Part shown: positions 1 through 10,599 of the stretch, piece by piece | Numbering within the stretch: position 1 is the stretch's first letter | How the letters are laid out: each line of letters opens with the position of its first letter | NCBI GenBank assembly: GCA_022606425.2 | Contig: JAHDVF020001505.1 | Span: 434,001-498,000 of the forward strand | Length of the DNA: 64,000 nt | From: Lepidostoma basale | Taxonomy: Eukaryota; Arthropoda; Insecta; Trichoptera; Lepidostomatidae | Direction of reading: 5' to 3' | Made by a program: the position numbers and the translations under genes | Notes under the pieces: model-generated | Seen by the model: only the letters and a program-made list of their open reading frames with translations | What the model was told of the DNA's origin: nothing | Databases searched by the model: none

Positions 1-1130
1 ATCCTTCCCTTTGCATTATCCCAAACCAAGTGATGTGACATCTCCTATTATTTTATCTATAATGAGGTTGAAAAGAAATGGGCTCAAACTGTCTCCTTGT
101 CTTTTATGCCTGTTGAAGTTTTATGGGTTTAGACAGTTCTCCGTCTACTCTTATTTTAGTGTTGGTATTTGTATTGAGTTCAAGTATAGTATTTATGGCG
201 TGAGCTGCATTTCTTCTCAAGAGGACATCCAGTACATCATTAAGTCTCACTCAGTCGAATGCCTTAGAAAGCTGGCTTATTGTACTCGATCGCCTTCTCT
301 TCTAGCTGTCTTACAACAAAGATGGCATCAGTTGTAGACCTGTTTTTTCGAAATCCCTGTTGCTCTTCTCTGTTGATGATAACGTTCTCCATTTTATTTT
401 TTAAGATATTCGTGAAGAGTTTTAGGGTTGAGCATAAAAGCGATATTTCCCTATAGTTTTCTGGTTTGGACTTTTCACCCTTCATGAATATCGGTGATAC
501 TAGTTTTCCATTCTTCTAGGATTTGTGATGAATAAAGTATCTTGTTAAAGAGTAGGCGACATTTCTCTGACAGTTCATCTCCTCCATACTTGATGAGCTC
601 ATTGGGGATCTTATAGATGCCATGTGTTTTCCAGTCTTTGAGGCTTTTTATACTTTTATTTATGTCCTCGAGGCAGAGTTTGATCTGCTGTGTCTCTTCA
701 ATCGGTGGGATTATGGTGGCATTTACATCCTTGAATAGGTCCTCAAAATACACTTCCCATATTTGAATTGTTATTTTCTTGGTTTCTGTATTCATTAATA
801 GGTTTCTTCTGGCCTCTGAGCATTTTCCATACTTTCTTTTGGGCGCCATATAAGTCAAATTCCATATCTTTGGTAAATGTTATCCAATGGTCATTTTTTA
901 TCATTTTTATCGCGGCATCAATATACTGTAGTAGGATTGCATCTGTACTTTAGGTAGCTCAAACGTTTTTCATTTGCTAAATCTTTGACTTCCTGTGTAA
1001 ACCATGGTTTGGCGGTCTGAGTTGATATTCACCTTCCTACACCCGAGGGCTTCTTGAGTTTATGTTGTTCTTCATTTTCAGCCACATCTGCTACGCATCG
1101 TCTTGTTCCACAATTGGGTTGGAAACTGAG
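1..1130 (-). mobile_element. Non-LTR retrotransposon (LINE) reverse-transcriptase remnant
   Basis: The minus strand encodes two broken blocks of a LINE reverse transcriptase. Around 858-475 is the pre-RT region, with a conserved stretch ending near 'EEWKTSITDIHEG'. Around 485-264 is the start of the RT fold, with the motifs 'KPENYREISLLCSTLKLF' and 'EEQQGFRKNRSTTDAI', typical of RTE-like insect LINEs. The frame is shifted between the two blocks, and the palm with the catalytic YADD box is not visible downstream, so the copy is dead and truncated at the window edge. It lies upstream of the first roquin exon seen here and probably occupies a roquin intron. The outer limits are approximate. Confidence 0.8.
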
Positions 1131-1459
1131 CATCCTTAAATAAACGTTTTTAAATATGTGAAATATTTTAAAAGTATAGCCTTCAATAAATCATACAATA
1201 GACGTTACTTCTGTTTATATCACCGCGCTCTAAATATTGTTTACATGTATAATAATTTAGCATCGGAAAACTGTCAGTATTATCCCATGATCTTGATTCA
1301 GTAAATCTAATCATAACTTGTCTTGATACAATAGATCTTTGACCTCGAACTCGTAATACTTCAGAAATGTGCATGTGTACAATAACATTGTTTGAATTGT
1401 ATTTGCGGTTTGTATGTTTGTAAAAATATTCCTAGACTCACATTTGGCTTTCTTTTCAG

Positions 1460-1652
1460 ACAATAATAAATACGGACATAGAAAATTTAGTAATCAACAC
1501 AGCCCTTCTCCAGCTGGTGGGGGTACCCGCGCCCTCGCAGCCCTACCACCCGCCCATCATCCACTCTCTCTCCGACGACGACCGCCACTGTTATGACCTC
1601 GGCATCCAATGCATTGAAAATCTCGCGCGCTACCTTAAGTACAATGGAAACA
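1460..1652 (+). CDS. roq: Roquin (RC3H) exon: linker after the RING and start of the HEPN domain
   Basis: Roquin is a cytoplasmic RING E3 ligase that binds stem-loops in mRNA 3' UTRs and recruits decay factors. This exon follows a good acceptor (tttcttttcag) and ends at a gtaagt donor. It reads from 'TIINTDIENLVINTALLQL' to 'IENLARYLKYNGNS', matching the segment directly after the RING finger in animal roquins, including the TALLQLVG signature. The RING exon itself would lie left of the window. The exon is 193 bp: read from phase 0 it ends in phase 1. That matters because the next recognisable exon starts in phase 0. The coding sequence here is uninterrupted. Confidence 0.9.
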
Positions 1653-2161
1653 GTAAGTCTATTATTGCTTCAATTCTACTATTTCTATACTAATCAGATG
1701 CAAAGAATGAATCATAGCTTTGCAGTTACAGTTGCGGGTATTTTCTTGTATTTATATTGGCACAAAATAATAATAAAAATATCCGAAGTTCTTATTTTTA
1801 TTGTAAAGCTATAAAAATGTGTATTGAGATTACATAGTCACCTTTCCAATAGAAAGTCAATAATAAATTATTTACTGTTCTCAGCTTTATATTCCGACAA
1901 GCAATTGTTCAGTTCAAATATCTCAAAATGCTGGAACTGTTTTTGTGTGAGAATATTCTGCACAGATCTTTAGTTTAAATATATTAGAAAATAATTAGAT
2001 TAATACTCTTAAAAGCATCAAAAAATGATCAATAGTTGATTTTTTTTTTATATCTACATAAAATGGCAGGCCAATAATCCTCAGAAATAATAGTTGAATA
2101 TCACTTTTTGTAACTAGAAAGCAATGAGCTATGTTCCGCTAATTGAATTTTTATTTTTTAG
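1653..2161 (+). other. Roquin intron lacking the expected first ROQ exon
   Basis: Other animal roquins have a coding segment of some 45-60 residues between the preceding exon and the one that follows; it holds the first helices of the ROQ domain. I read all frames of this 509-bp stretch and found nothing like it. The stretch is AT-rich with no long open frame and no known repeat. Joining the flanking exons directly would shift the frame, because phase 1 meets phase 0, so the gene as written cannot give a full ROQ domain. Confidence 0.6.
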
Positions 2162-2299
2162 AACCCACAACAGCTGGGTGCCAATCTATGGGCCGCCGTC
2201 AAAGCCAGGGGCTGCCAGTTCCTCGGCCCAGTCATGCAAGAAGAAGTATTGAAACTTGTATTATTAGCCTTAGAGGATGGATCAGTTTTGTCACGCAAG
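2162..2299 (+). CDS. roq: Roquin exon: ROQ domain, middle part
   Basis: A 46-codon exon with a ttttttag acceptor and a gtaagg donor, open in phase 0 throughout. It reads '[20 protein letters not shown]', then '[20 protein letters not shown]' and 'SVLSRK'. This matches the core of the ROQ winged-helix domain, which binds constitutive-decay-element stem-loops, almost residue for residue in family memory. The conservation suggests long purifying selection on this exon, whatever the state of the rest of the gene. Confidence 0.92.
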
Positions 2300-2597
2300 G
2301 TAAGGACAATATTGTCTTGATACTGTAGTGGTGCCTTCTTGGTAGATCTTAGTTATTCAGTCAATAAAATACAATTAATAAATTCTGTGTAATTATACAA
2401 TTAATAAACTTTGAAACTCGAGATTTTAATTGCATTTCTAGCTGTGTTCTGTTCTCATAAATAACATTTTATCTTATTTATCATGCAGAGGTTTATTATT
2501 CTAATAGGATTTTTTATTTAAATAATATCAATTTTATTTCAAATATTCTACACGATGGTTTATATTTATTTAATGTAATATTTGTCTTTCTACGCAG

Positions 2598-2705
2598 GTT
2601 TTGGTCATGTTTATCGTCCAAAGACTGGTACCACGTTACCAGCAAGCATCTAAAACTAGCATCGGGCAAGTAGTGCAATTACTCTGCCGTGCTTCGTGTT
2701 TTAAG
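2598..2705 (+). CDS. roq: Roquin exon: end of ROQ domain
   Basis: A 36-codon exon in phase 0 with acceptor tacgcag and donor gtattt. It encodes '[16 protein letters not shown]', then '[20 protein letters not shown]', the C-terminal part of the ROQ domain. It joins in frame to the preceding exon (LSRK|VLVMF), as in other animals. No stops or frameshifts. Confidence 0.92.
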
Positions 2706-2798
2706 GTATTTTTAATACTATTTATATATTTCCTATTGTGAAAATAATTTAAACTTTATGAATGAAAATATAAAATGTGCTAATGAATTGTTTCAAAG

Positions 2799-3069
2799 CG
2801 AGTATGGGGCTATTCGACAGTAGAGCTAAAGGAGGAGTTCCGCACATACGAAGCATTGTGTCGACAGCATGATGCGCATATAATGCAAATAACTGCAGAG
2901 GCTGGGCTGCGGATAGCCCCTGACCAGTGGAGCACACTTCTGTGCGATGACTCGGCTCATAAATCCCACATGCAGAGCATCATTGCGCTGCAGCGCACAG
3001 GCGACCCAGCCAGGCTTGGTATCCTCAGTCCACACCTCGAGCTCCCCGCCTCCATTGATCCAAGGGCGG
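2799..3069 (+). CDS. roq: Roquin exon: HEPN-C region with internal deletion
   Basis: Encodes '[17 protein letters not shown]', '[14 protein letters not shown]', 'HKSHMQSII' and '[11 protein letters not shown]', the segment after ROQ in roquins. Homology starts at 2790 (VSKR..), but no AG precedes that point. The only in-frame acceptor is the weak 'caaag' at 2794-2798, which I used for the start. The next AG (2818-2820) would give an immediate stop. Roquins usually carry about 18 residues between 'MQSII' and 'ALQRTGDP'; here they are missing in frame. The donor is gtaagt and the phase is 1. The exon is clearly roquin-derived, but the weak acceptor and the loss suggest decay or strong divergence. 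Confidence 0.8.
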
Positions 3070-3199
3070 GTAAGTTATTTCAATATTGCCAAATTAATAT
3101 ATCACATTTGTGATGGATATAATAAATCAGAGAATCATCAACAAAATGACCTACAGTAGCGCATGTGTTACCATAGAACATTTTGTTTGTGTGAAATTG

Positions 3200-3770
3200 T
3201 ATTATAGTGATTTCATTATGTACTTGGGTACTAGGAACATAATGAAAAAAAATTTAAACCACACTTTTTCGATGATGTTTTTAAGGTTTTCCTTTGACGA
3301 AGGCTTCAGTTTATTTATTTCAATTGCCATTTTATGCCACAAGTTCTCGATAGGGTGTAGGTCAGGGCTATTTTCGGGCCAATCCAGTCTTGCAATCCCA
3401 GGAATTTTCATATATTATTTGACCAAAAAATTATTCAGTATTATATTTAAAAAAAAAAAAAATTTGAATATTATAAATCACAGTAGCAGAAAAAAAATAA
3501 TACTTACAGTTTTTGCTCGGTGGCACAGTGCAGAGTCATCTTGGAAAATACACTCATAAATATAGGTAAAGTGCATTTCAATTGACGGGAATAAATACTC
3601 TTCCAACATTTTTTGTAAACTTCTGCATTCACAGTTCCTTTTATGAATGTTAATTGCCCCACTCCATAAAAGGAGAAGCATCCCCAGACCATTTGTCCAG
3701 CAGGATGCTTCACTGTAGGTCTAAGACACTCATCGCTTAAACATTCTCCAGATCTCCGTCTCGCGTACTA
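3200..3770 (-). pseudogene. Tc1-type transposase fragment
   Basis: Two out-of-frame minus-strand blocks in a roquin intron. Around 3713-3504 is 'MVWGCFSFYGVGQLTFIKG', the middle of a Tc1 DDE transposase, running to a broken 'QDDSALCHRAKT' around the second aspartate. Around 3411-3202 is 'LDWPENSPDLHPIENLWH', the Tc1 motif with the last acidic residue. A run of A (3448-3462) and a frameshift separate them. The N-terminal DNA-binding half and the terminal inverted repeats are not seen, so this is an inactive partial copy. Confidence 0.85.
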
Positions 3771-4629
3771 AATTCCATTATTTTTATTTTACAAAAAAAA
3801 AAAAAAAATTTTTTCATTATTTACAATGAACTTCTATTATAAAATTTCAAATTCTTTTTCTTCTTCGATGACCCTACAACCCATATTGAGCCTTAGCCTC
3901 CAACTCCTCCTATCCTCCGTTTCGACCCTCCAAAATGACACTTGTAACAATTTCGTCCCACTAACAAATAACAACATTAATATTTTTAATTTTATTTCAT
4001 TTGCCAATTTTTATGCCATATTAACTTTTATTTATTTCTTAATCTTAATCTGAAGAAAACATATAATCCTTTGCCTATTTCTTGAATGCATAATTATTTA
4101 TACCTCACCAAAAAATATTCTTCGACCGCTCTGTTTCTGTATGTAATACGCTAATATATATGACACACAGTATACATTTTGCAAAGATTCAACAAACAAA
4201 CTATGTACCATTATTATGTGTTCACAAATAAGCATGAAATTAGTTCTCACCTTGTAATACACACTTTGTTCTCTAACTAACTACACTTAGATTTACTGCC
4301 TCAACCAGTATTAATATTGTCCATTTATTTTTATTTCCAGTTTTATGATTCGTTTTACAATATTAAATCTTTATGTAAATTTTGTATTTTAGTCTTAAAT
4401 TAAGTAGTAAATATTGGTTGAGGGCTGATCATTACAATGGTAACAAAAAAGTGAAAATTGAGTTTTTGAGCCCAATTGGTGTTAAACATAAAGGCCAATA
4501 ACTCTGCAAATGTGCATGTGATGATGCCATCCGTGGTACTTTTTTTTCATTAAAAAATAAACTTTTTTAAGATATAATCAGGTTTTTTTTTTCTTGAAGA
4601 TGTATGAACTAATTGTTTTATTTGAACAG

Positions 4630-4798
4630 TATCAAGCCAGGCTAGTGGGGCATCATACTCTCCGGCGCACCAAGCCTCCGGGGGCCCCACATTTCCTGCC
4701 AAGTACAAGATATCCAAGTGCACTTTCATCATGCGGCACCGTACTTGCCCCTATGGAGACTCCTGCAACTTTGCCCACAGCGAGGAGGAGCTAGACAA
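4630..4798 (+). CDS. roq: Roquin exon: CCCH zinc finger
   Basis: Starts after 'tttgaacag' and ends before gtaagc. The first two bases complete a codon with the single last base of the exon ending at 3069, so those two exons join in frame. The coding reads a short S/A/G-rich linker, then 'FPAKYKISKCTFIMRHRTC' and 'PYGDSCNFAHSEEELDK'. This is a C-x8-C-x5-C-x3-H finger with the same spacing as the roquin CCCH finger, which contacts AU-rich RNA. The stretch that other roquins carry between HEPN-C and the finger is shortened. The exon ends in phase 2 (AA|G), which fits the exon at 11611. Confidence 0.92.
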
Positions 4799-5433
4799 GT
4801 AAGCCTATCGAGTCATTTAGTACATATAAAATTTGTGTTCATCTCAACCATAGATATATTCTAGTGAAACTTTTATCTCTTTACAATCAAACTTGATTTA
4901 ATATCCATTGTTTTGGTGGAAACACTTTGATATTTCAACATTATGAACTGTTTAATTAAAACACTTTTATTTTAGGTGTTTCGGAAAGTTCGGTTAATTT
5001 TTTTTTTTTTGTCTGAAAATCACATTTATTTGAAAGGTAAAATAAAAAATACGTCATCAAAATATTGTCCATCTTTAGCCACAACTTTTTCCCATCTTTC
5101 TGCCAATAAATAAATCTATCGTCGAAAAAATGACTCATCTTTTGAGGCAATCCATGCATCGACCCAATGGGGTCTTTTCACATTTTTTTTTATAGAAACG
5201 TATTTTTAAAAAATAGATCATTTTTTTTTCATAGTTAATTAACAAAACCATATTATAATTTGAAAATTTCGGTTGGCGTCAAAACGATATTTTCAAGCCG
5301 TTCTTGCTAGTGACGTCACGGCCTATTTGACGTTCATTGCAAGGCATTGCTTCCTAGCTGTCAGTTGATAGTCACTTTTATTTTCGCGCTCTGTTAGTAG
5401 TCTTAAAGATTGTATATAATCGAAAAGCTCACA

Positions 5434-7070
5434 ATGCCTATGAACAAGTATTGTGTAGTGCCTATGTGTAAAAATATTTCCATCAGCACACCAGAGAAGA
5501 TATTTCTTAACTTACCGATGAAACGAGGTCGAAATGGTTAAAGGCAATGAAAAGAGATTTGAAGAAAAATAAGCCGTTATCTGCTAAAAGTCGTCTTTAT
5601 CGCTGTGAAGATCATTTCAATGTAAGTACTAAAAACATTCTTCCTTAAATAATTATGTGCTAAATAACAGTAATTAGTAAGTAATCCCTTACAAGCATTC
5701 TAATCATATTCAACCTCCAAGTATTTCCTTAAATGTTAAAACACATGTAATGTTTTTCTTTGACGAAATATGCATATATTCTGGTTTTTAATTCATGCAT
5801 AGAGTTTATACCTTATTTTATATATTATACACCAGCATTGTTATATTTGTTATAAGGATGTTTTTTATTTTGTTCCAGATTGAAGAGGATACACAAAATT
5901 ATATGAGATTCGGAATGATGGGCGGCAATCTTCTCATAAAGAAAGACGTGGTACCGCACATTTTTAATTGCCAAAAAAAATGTGTACCTTTACTCAGGAA
6001 CACGGGGACCAAGAGGCGTCGCATTCATATTATAGATGAGGCAATTGAATATCTTGACAATACATGGGAGACACTGGAACCATCCACATCTTCAATGCAG
6101 GAACTGACTGGTACTGTTGAAACTCAAACTAAGAACGCAATTCAAGCAGATAAGGGCAACCAAACACTCAAAATTGTACGCAGCAGAGGTACCTCAACAA
6201 ATATAGTGCAATCAGATATGGCGTACTCTCCAATTAAAATCCCACCTCCCCTTGATTCATCTTTACGAACAAACGATTCAGATTCTGCAGAAGATTGCAG
6301 TTTGAGCACCGCTAGTGCTGAAGAAAGTCATTTGGAGGATAGTAATTTAAAAATGTTGATTGTAAAGGCAACTTTATTATCTATTAATAGGAGACCAAAA
6401 TTATATGTTTGGTACCATTAATTTATTAGTTAATAAAGTGCCAATAATAGCATCACATATTTTAATGACTTTAAAAAAGATTAAATTAGACGAATCCTTT
6501 GAAATACTTGGTGTACAGTTTGAAATGTCTGTTTCAATTGTTAGCCGAGTATTTTATAAGACAATAAAATAAGTTTTCGGTCAAGATACGCAGAGGTTCA
6601 ATCAATTATTGATTGTATGGAAATACAAATTAACAAACCAAATAACCCCATACATCAAAGTTTATCTTGGTCGGAATACAAAAAATGTAATACAATAAAA
6701 TATTTAATATCATGTACTCCAGATGGCTTAATCAATTGTGTATTTGAAGGGTATGGAGGACGATTCTCTGATTCGGGAATAATAGAAGACTGCGGTTACC
6801 TCGACGAGTTGCTCCCTGGTATGGGCGTTATGGCAGATAGATACTCCGAGTGTTCTCGCAAATACCCAATCAACCCCAGGGGAAGTGAAGCTATCAAAAA
6901 GAATTGCTGCCTTACGAATCCACATAGAAAGGGTGATTAGTAGGATTAGAGAATACCACATGTGTAAGATGCATGCCTCTATTCCATACAATCACGTTCT
7001 AATCATGGATGAGATCATGAACATTGTATGTGGATTAGTCAATATGCAAGATGTAATTATTAAATTTTAG
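5434..7070 (+). pseudogene. THAP-domain DDE transposase of the ISL2EU-like element
   Basis: Exon 1 (5434-5621, gtaagt donor) encodes a THAP DNA-binding domain: C-x4-C at the N-terminus ('CVVPMCK'), then a conserved W/K-rich core ending 'LYRCEDHF', the C-x2-H half of the zinc site. A frameshift near 5514-5525 breaks it. Exon 2 starts at 5879 after tgttccag and continues 'IEEDTQNYMRFGMMGGN', followed by a low-complexity linker. From about 6433 a DDE_Tnp_4-like domain is readable in shifting frames: 'NTIKYLISCTPDGLI', 'GGRFSDSGIIEDCGYLD', 'KRIAALRIHIERVISRIREY'. Several frameshifts and stops make it non-functional. It once catalysed excision and integration of the element. Confidence 0.8.
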
Positions 7071-7426
7071 TTTGTTCATGTGTCATAAATTTATATTATT
7101 TTTATCTCTGTGTTTTCATTTTTCATCTGACAATATCTTATGTTTTACATTTCTACCTAATCTAAACAAGGAATTTGCCATTAATATTGATAAAAACATC
7201 AGTTAACTAGAACTCACACAGTATAAACACATTATAAATACACATTTCACTCCCATAAAGTACAACAAAACTTCTAGAAAACTGATGTTTGTATCAATAT
7301 TCATGATTTAATATGGTGTTAAGAAACAATTAATGAATTTGTGTTAGCAAATATTGTAAATTATAGAACTGATTCATATTTGTGGGTTACAAAAGATAAA
7401 ATAAAATTCTCATTATTATTTTCAAA

Positions 7427-9065
7427 TCAACAACTTAATTTATTAAATATAGTATTACACCAAAACATTGTAGCCTTTTCCATTATTTCTAGGCAGTAAT
7501 TCTTGTTATAATTTATCATACTTTGATACACATGTCTGGATGTTTCAAAGTCAGGACTTGCTACACAATATAGCGCTGTGTTTTTTTTTGGCAAAATGCA
7601 TTTGTATTTGAATTTGAGTAAATATCTTTGGTGGCGGGTTGTTTTAAATATTTTTTTAAAGTAGATTCCTTTGAAGGACATTTTACTTCTACTATACAGT
7701 CTTCACCCTAGGCGTCGGGGGAAGTACCCAAAATAGGATGTTCTTTCGACAATATTAAACCACATCTACTTCATTTTATTTTGTTTGTATCCAACAATTT
7801 GGCCCCTAATATGCTTTCGACAAGAGAGCCCTCTACCGTGACGTTGAGCTGCCTCGTACACTTTAGAAGCAGTTATTCTGCCATATCGCAACTGGTGCCA
7901 TAAAGGACAGTCTGGCTGATTGACAGTTTTTAAAATAACGCCATCACAAGCTTGGGTCATGTTTTTCTGGCAAAATGCAAAAAATTGTTGTGTTGTAGAC
8001 CCAATATCAAAAAAATCACAGGCTATATTGTGAAGCGACATCCTTTGAATGGCGGTTGGTTTCATGAAATATTTTATAAATTGAGAATTAGAAGAGCTCC
8101 GAGTTGGAGAGATCTTTCTACCAATTCACTTAAAAATTGTTCACTATCACTGGGAGAACTGGTTTTCCGGATTGACCCCATATCTTTTGCTTTAATAAAT
8201 TTGATGCTAGTTAGCCAGCCAATCCCAGCCATCTTTGACTTCTTCCGGTACCATTCTATAGATGTTTTGGAGGGATCCTCACTGCGTCTATGGAGCCACT
8301 GTAGGAAAGCGAGGGCATGCTTGCAACCTCCTAGAATGAAAAACGAGCAATGTTTTGTTTCAAGTGCAATTAATTATAATAATAATGACCAATTTTAATA
8401 ATAAGAGTTTATGTAAAGATACTTAAAAAAAGTGTAGGGTTCTGATGTTTTAAAAATATCATCACCTGATAGTAAGAGGGTTCCAACTAACAAAATTTCA
8501 CATTTAGTTTTTTTTTCGTGAAAAGGGTTCTTACTAACCTTATCTATAAGTACAATTAAAAAAAACATGTAATAGTATCGTCATTTTGATGTTACGAAAA
8601 GAATCAAGTTCCATCTGATCATTCAAAACACACGATTCACTGATGAAGGATTCGTTTAAACTTAGAACTTTATTATTCCAACTGTTGCCAGACAAAATTT
8701 ACACGTTTCTCGGTAAAAGGATTTCTGGAAATTGGAATAAAACCCCTTTATTCCAAGATACACACCCGAAACCAACAAAATTTTTTACTTTTGTCAGTTG
8801 GAACCTTCTTACTCTCGGGTGACGATATAACAAAGCATTAGGTGCACATAAAGATACAAAATGTGATTAAATAATGGATTGTACAGGTAAAAGTCACATG
8901 TAGAAATAATAAACCTTTAGCCGCAGGACAATCCTCGCATGTGCATGAAACGAAGCATTCCTCTTCCTCGTCACAAACCAATATTACAGAGTATGCCCCT
9001 TTCCTAAGTTTGTGCTCCGGAGTCACTCGCCCCTTAACTGTGCACATTTTTCCAGTTCTCTTCAC
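7427..9065 (-). pseudogene. SWIM zinc-finger / YqaJ-type nuclease of the ISL2EU-like element
   Basis: Exon 1 (9065-8915) ends at a gtttat donor inside a SWIM-like zinc motif. Spliced to exon 2 (from 8330, acceptor ttctag), it reads 'CTCEDCPAAKGGCKH', giving C-x-C..C-x-H. Exon 2 continues through 'FLQWLHRRSEDPSKTSIEWY' to 'CPLWHQLRYGRITASKVYEA', the start of a YqaJ viral-recombinase-type exonuclease domain. A frameshift lies near 8090. The domain's middle, including the usual acidic catalytic cluster, is missing or scrambled between about 7690 and 7770. Its end is recognisable at 7681-7427 ('ALYCVASPDFETSRHV'). The gene converges on the transposase. The nuclease's role in transposition is not known to me. 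Confidence 0.75.
8456..8827. mobile_element. MITE nested in the intron of the YqaJ-type gene
   Basis: Left end (8456-8495, starting ATATCATCACCTGATAG) and right end (8788-8827) are inverted copies about 40 bp long with five mismatches by eye. The 372-bp interior has no open frame. It lies between exon 1 (ends 8915) and exon 2 (starts 8330) of the minus-strand YqaJ-type gene, so it entered the intron of the older transposon. TA may be duplicated at the ends. Confidence 0.65.
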
Positions 9066-9803
9066 TTGGACACTTGGATATTCTTTGGATTAGCATAGTG
9101 ATAATAACTTATCAAAAATAACACTTATTTCTCAAATTAATCTGTCAGCACGCCTAAAAAATAGATTATGGTATTGCGTTTTCGTTTCAAATTTATGTGA
9201 ATTAAAAGAATACTGGCCAAATAAAGAAGCCATACTGAATTTTAATAATATTTTTTCTTACCTTTGAACTTTGACACCACGAAATTCAGCAGATTGTCCT
9301 CATAAAAATCCAGCATCAGTCATATTGCGTATTTATACAGAAGAAATATAAACCGAAAACACAAATATTCACAGTGATATAGAACAAATTGCAGCGATTC
9401 GCGGACAAACGACACTGACAGACGACCACGCGGTATCGTGTTTTGACAAGCAATGTATAGAATGACATCATTTGCCGCCAGCCAATCAGAAGTGTTAAAA
9501 ATTTTAGAATTTTTAAAACCTAAAATTATGTGCAAACATGAGTTTTTAGAATTGAAAAAAATACCATTGTAAAATACCTATGTAAAACTGAACATCAGAA
9601 CTTCCCGCAAATGCTTCTTATTTACCACAAAAGTCGACATTTTAAGGAGCGATAAAACAAATGTTGTAAGAATGACAAACATGTGCGAGTGCGAACTGAA
9701 CCTAATTGACAGATGCTCACACTTACTTAAAATAAAAAAATGGCTGCCGGATCTGAAGGCTTGAAGCAGCCAGAGCCCTTCCGTTGTAAAACAGACCGAA
9801 CTT

Positions 9804-9880
9804 TTGGAAACACCTAATATAATACACCTGGAAACACCTAATATAATACACCTTTTGGAAACACCTAATATAATATCACA
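9804..9880 (+). repeat. Triplicated transposon-end sequence
   Basis: Directly at the right end of the ISL2EU-like element the unit ggaaacacctaatataat appears three times, separated by 'acacct' or 'acaccttt'. Each unit repeats the last ten bases of the terminal inverted repeat plus its flank. It looks like repeated end duplication or aborted insertion at the same TA-rich site. Confidence 0.75.
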
Positions 9881-9965
9881 ATTGATGTAATTTCTATGAA
9901 ACTGTCACGGCAGCTGTTACACCTGTTGTGACAATTTTATAGAAATTAAATCAATTGTGATATTA
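9871..9965. repeat. 95-bp hairpin-forming inverted repeat
   Basis: Arms 9871-9908 and 9928-9965 are near-perfect inverted copies (outer part taatatcacaattgat), with a roughly 19-bp loop. No coding potential. It may be a tiny MITE or the fused ends of a deleted DNA transposon. The outer arm bases overlap the tandem end repeats just before it. Confidence 0.8.
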
Positions 9966-9984
9966 TACAACAGTGATATTACCA

Positions 9985-10598
9985 TCTCGACGTTGCGGAT
10001 ATGGATACACACGAGGCATGGGGTCAGATCTCAGAGGTTTTCTCGGATGTTAATGGCAGACATTTGGGCCACAATACTAATAAGAAGAAGCCCTGGATGT
10101 CTGACGCCAGTTGGGGACTGATCGAGCGACGAAATGAAATAAATCAGCAACTGCTGCAGGCACAGACTCGGGCAGAAAAGGAGACACTGCAGGAAGAACG
10201 TAAAGAATGTCGCAAATTTATAAAGCGACGCATCAGAGAGGACAAGCGCTTGTACATATCTAATTTGGCAAATCAAGCACAGTCTGCTGCAGCCCGGAAA
10301 AATTTTGGAGATGTGTACAAGATTACTAAGCAACTCTCTGGAGACGTTTTCTCGCATCGTGTTAATCGCCCTATTAGAGACAGGTTGGGAGTACCAATTG
10401 CCTCCTTAGACAAGCAGCTAGCTCGATGGCACGATCATTTTTCAGGCATCCTCAGCAATGTTCCAGATGCCGCAACTGCCCCACAAACGGAGGAACCCAA
10501 TCAGCCCTTGCTGCAGATCGCTACTCACCCTCCTACGCAAGCCGAAATAATGTCAGCAATCCGCTCTCTAAAGAACAATAAGAGACCTCCTCAACGAG
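9985..10598 (+). mobile_element. LINE ORF2 fragment (region between endonuclease and RT)
   Basis: An open stretch reading 'KKPWMSDASWGLIERRNEIN', a K/R/E-rich helix, 'RWHDHFSGILSN' and 'MSAIRSLKNNKRPP'. This is the typical linker before the reverse transcriptase in insect non-LTR elements, where 'W..HF...LN' and 'I..LKN.K.P' are recurrent. It stops abruptly where mariner sequence begins. The clade cannot be fixed from this piece. Confidence 0.75.
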
Positions 10599-10599
10599 C

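Larger units (their letters stand above)
4973..9816. mobile_element. ISL2EU-like DNA transposon, complete but decayed
   Basis: A 4.84-kb element bounded by 22-bp terminal inverted repeats (left 4973-4994, right 9795-9816). They match at 20 of 22 positions by eye, start with TAGGTGTTTC and look flanked by TA. Inside are two convergent genes: a THAP-domain transposase on the plus strand (5434-7070) and a SWIM/YqaJ-nuclease protein on the minus strand (9065-7427). From family memory, a DDE transposase paired with a YqaJ protein marks the ISL2EU superfamily. Both genes carry frameshifts and stops. The element sits in a roquin intron between the CCCH exon and the exon at 11611. Confidence 0.8.

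Noticed and set aside
3110..3559. 149-codon plus-strand ORF
   Set aside because: It is antisense to Tc1 transposase fragments and AT-rich; the minus strand carries the recognisable protein.
5795..6421. 208-codon ORF as a separate gene
   Set aside because: Its first part is intron; from 5879 it is exon 2 of the THAP transposase of the ISL2EU-like element.
7952..8398. 148-codon plus-strand ORF
   Set aside because: Antisense of the YqaJ-type exon, where the minus strand has family motifs (W..LR.GRITASK).
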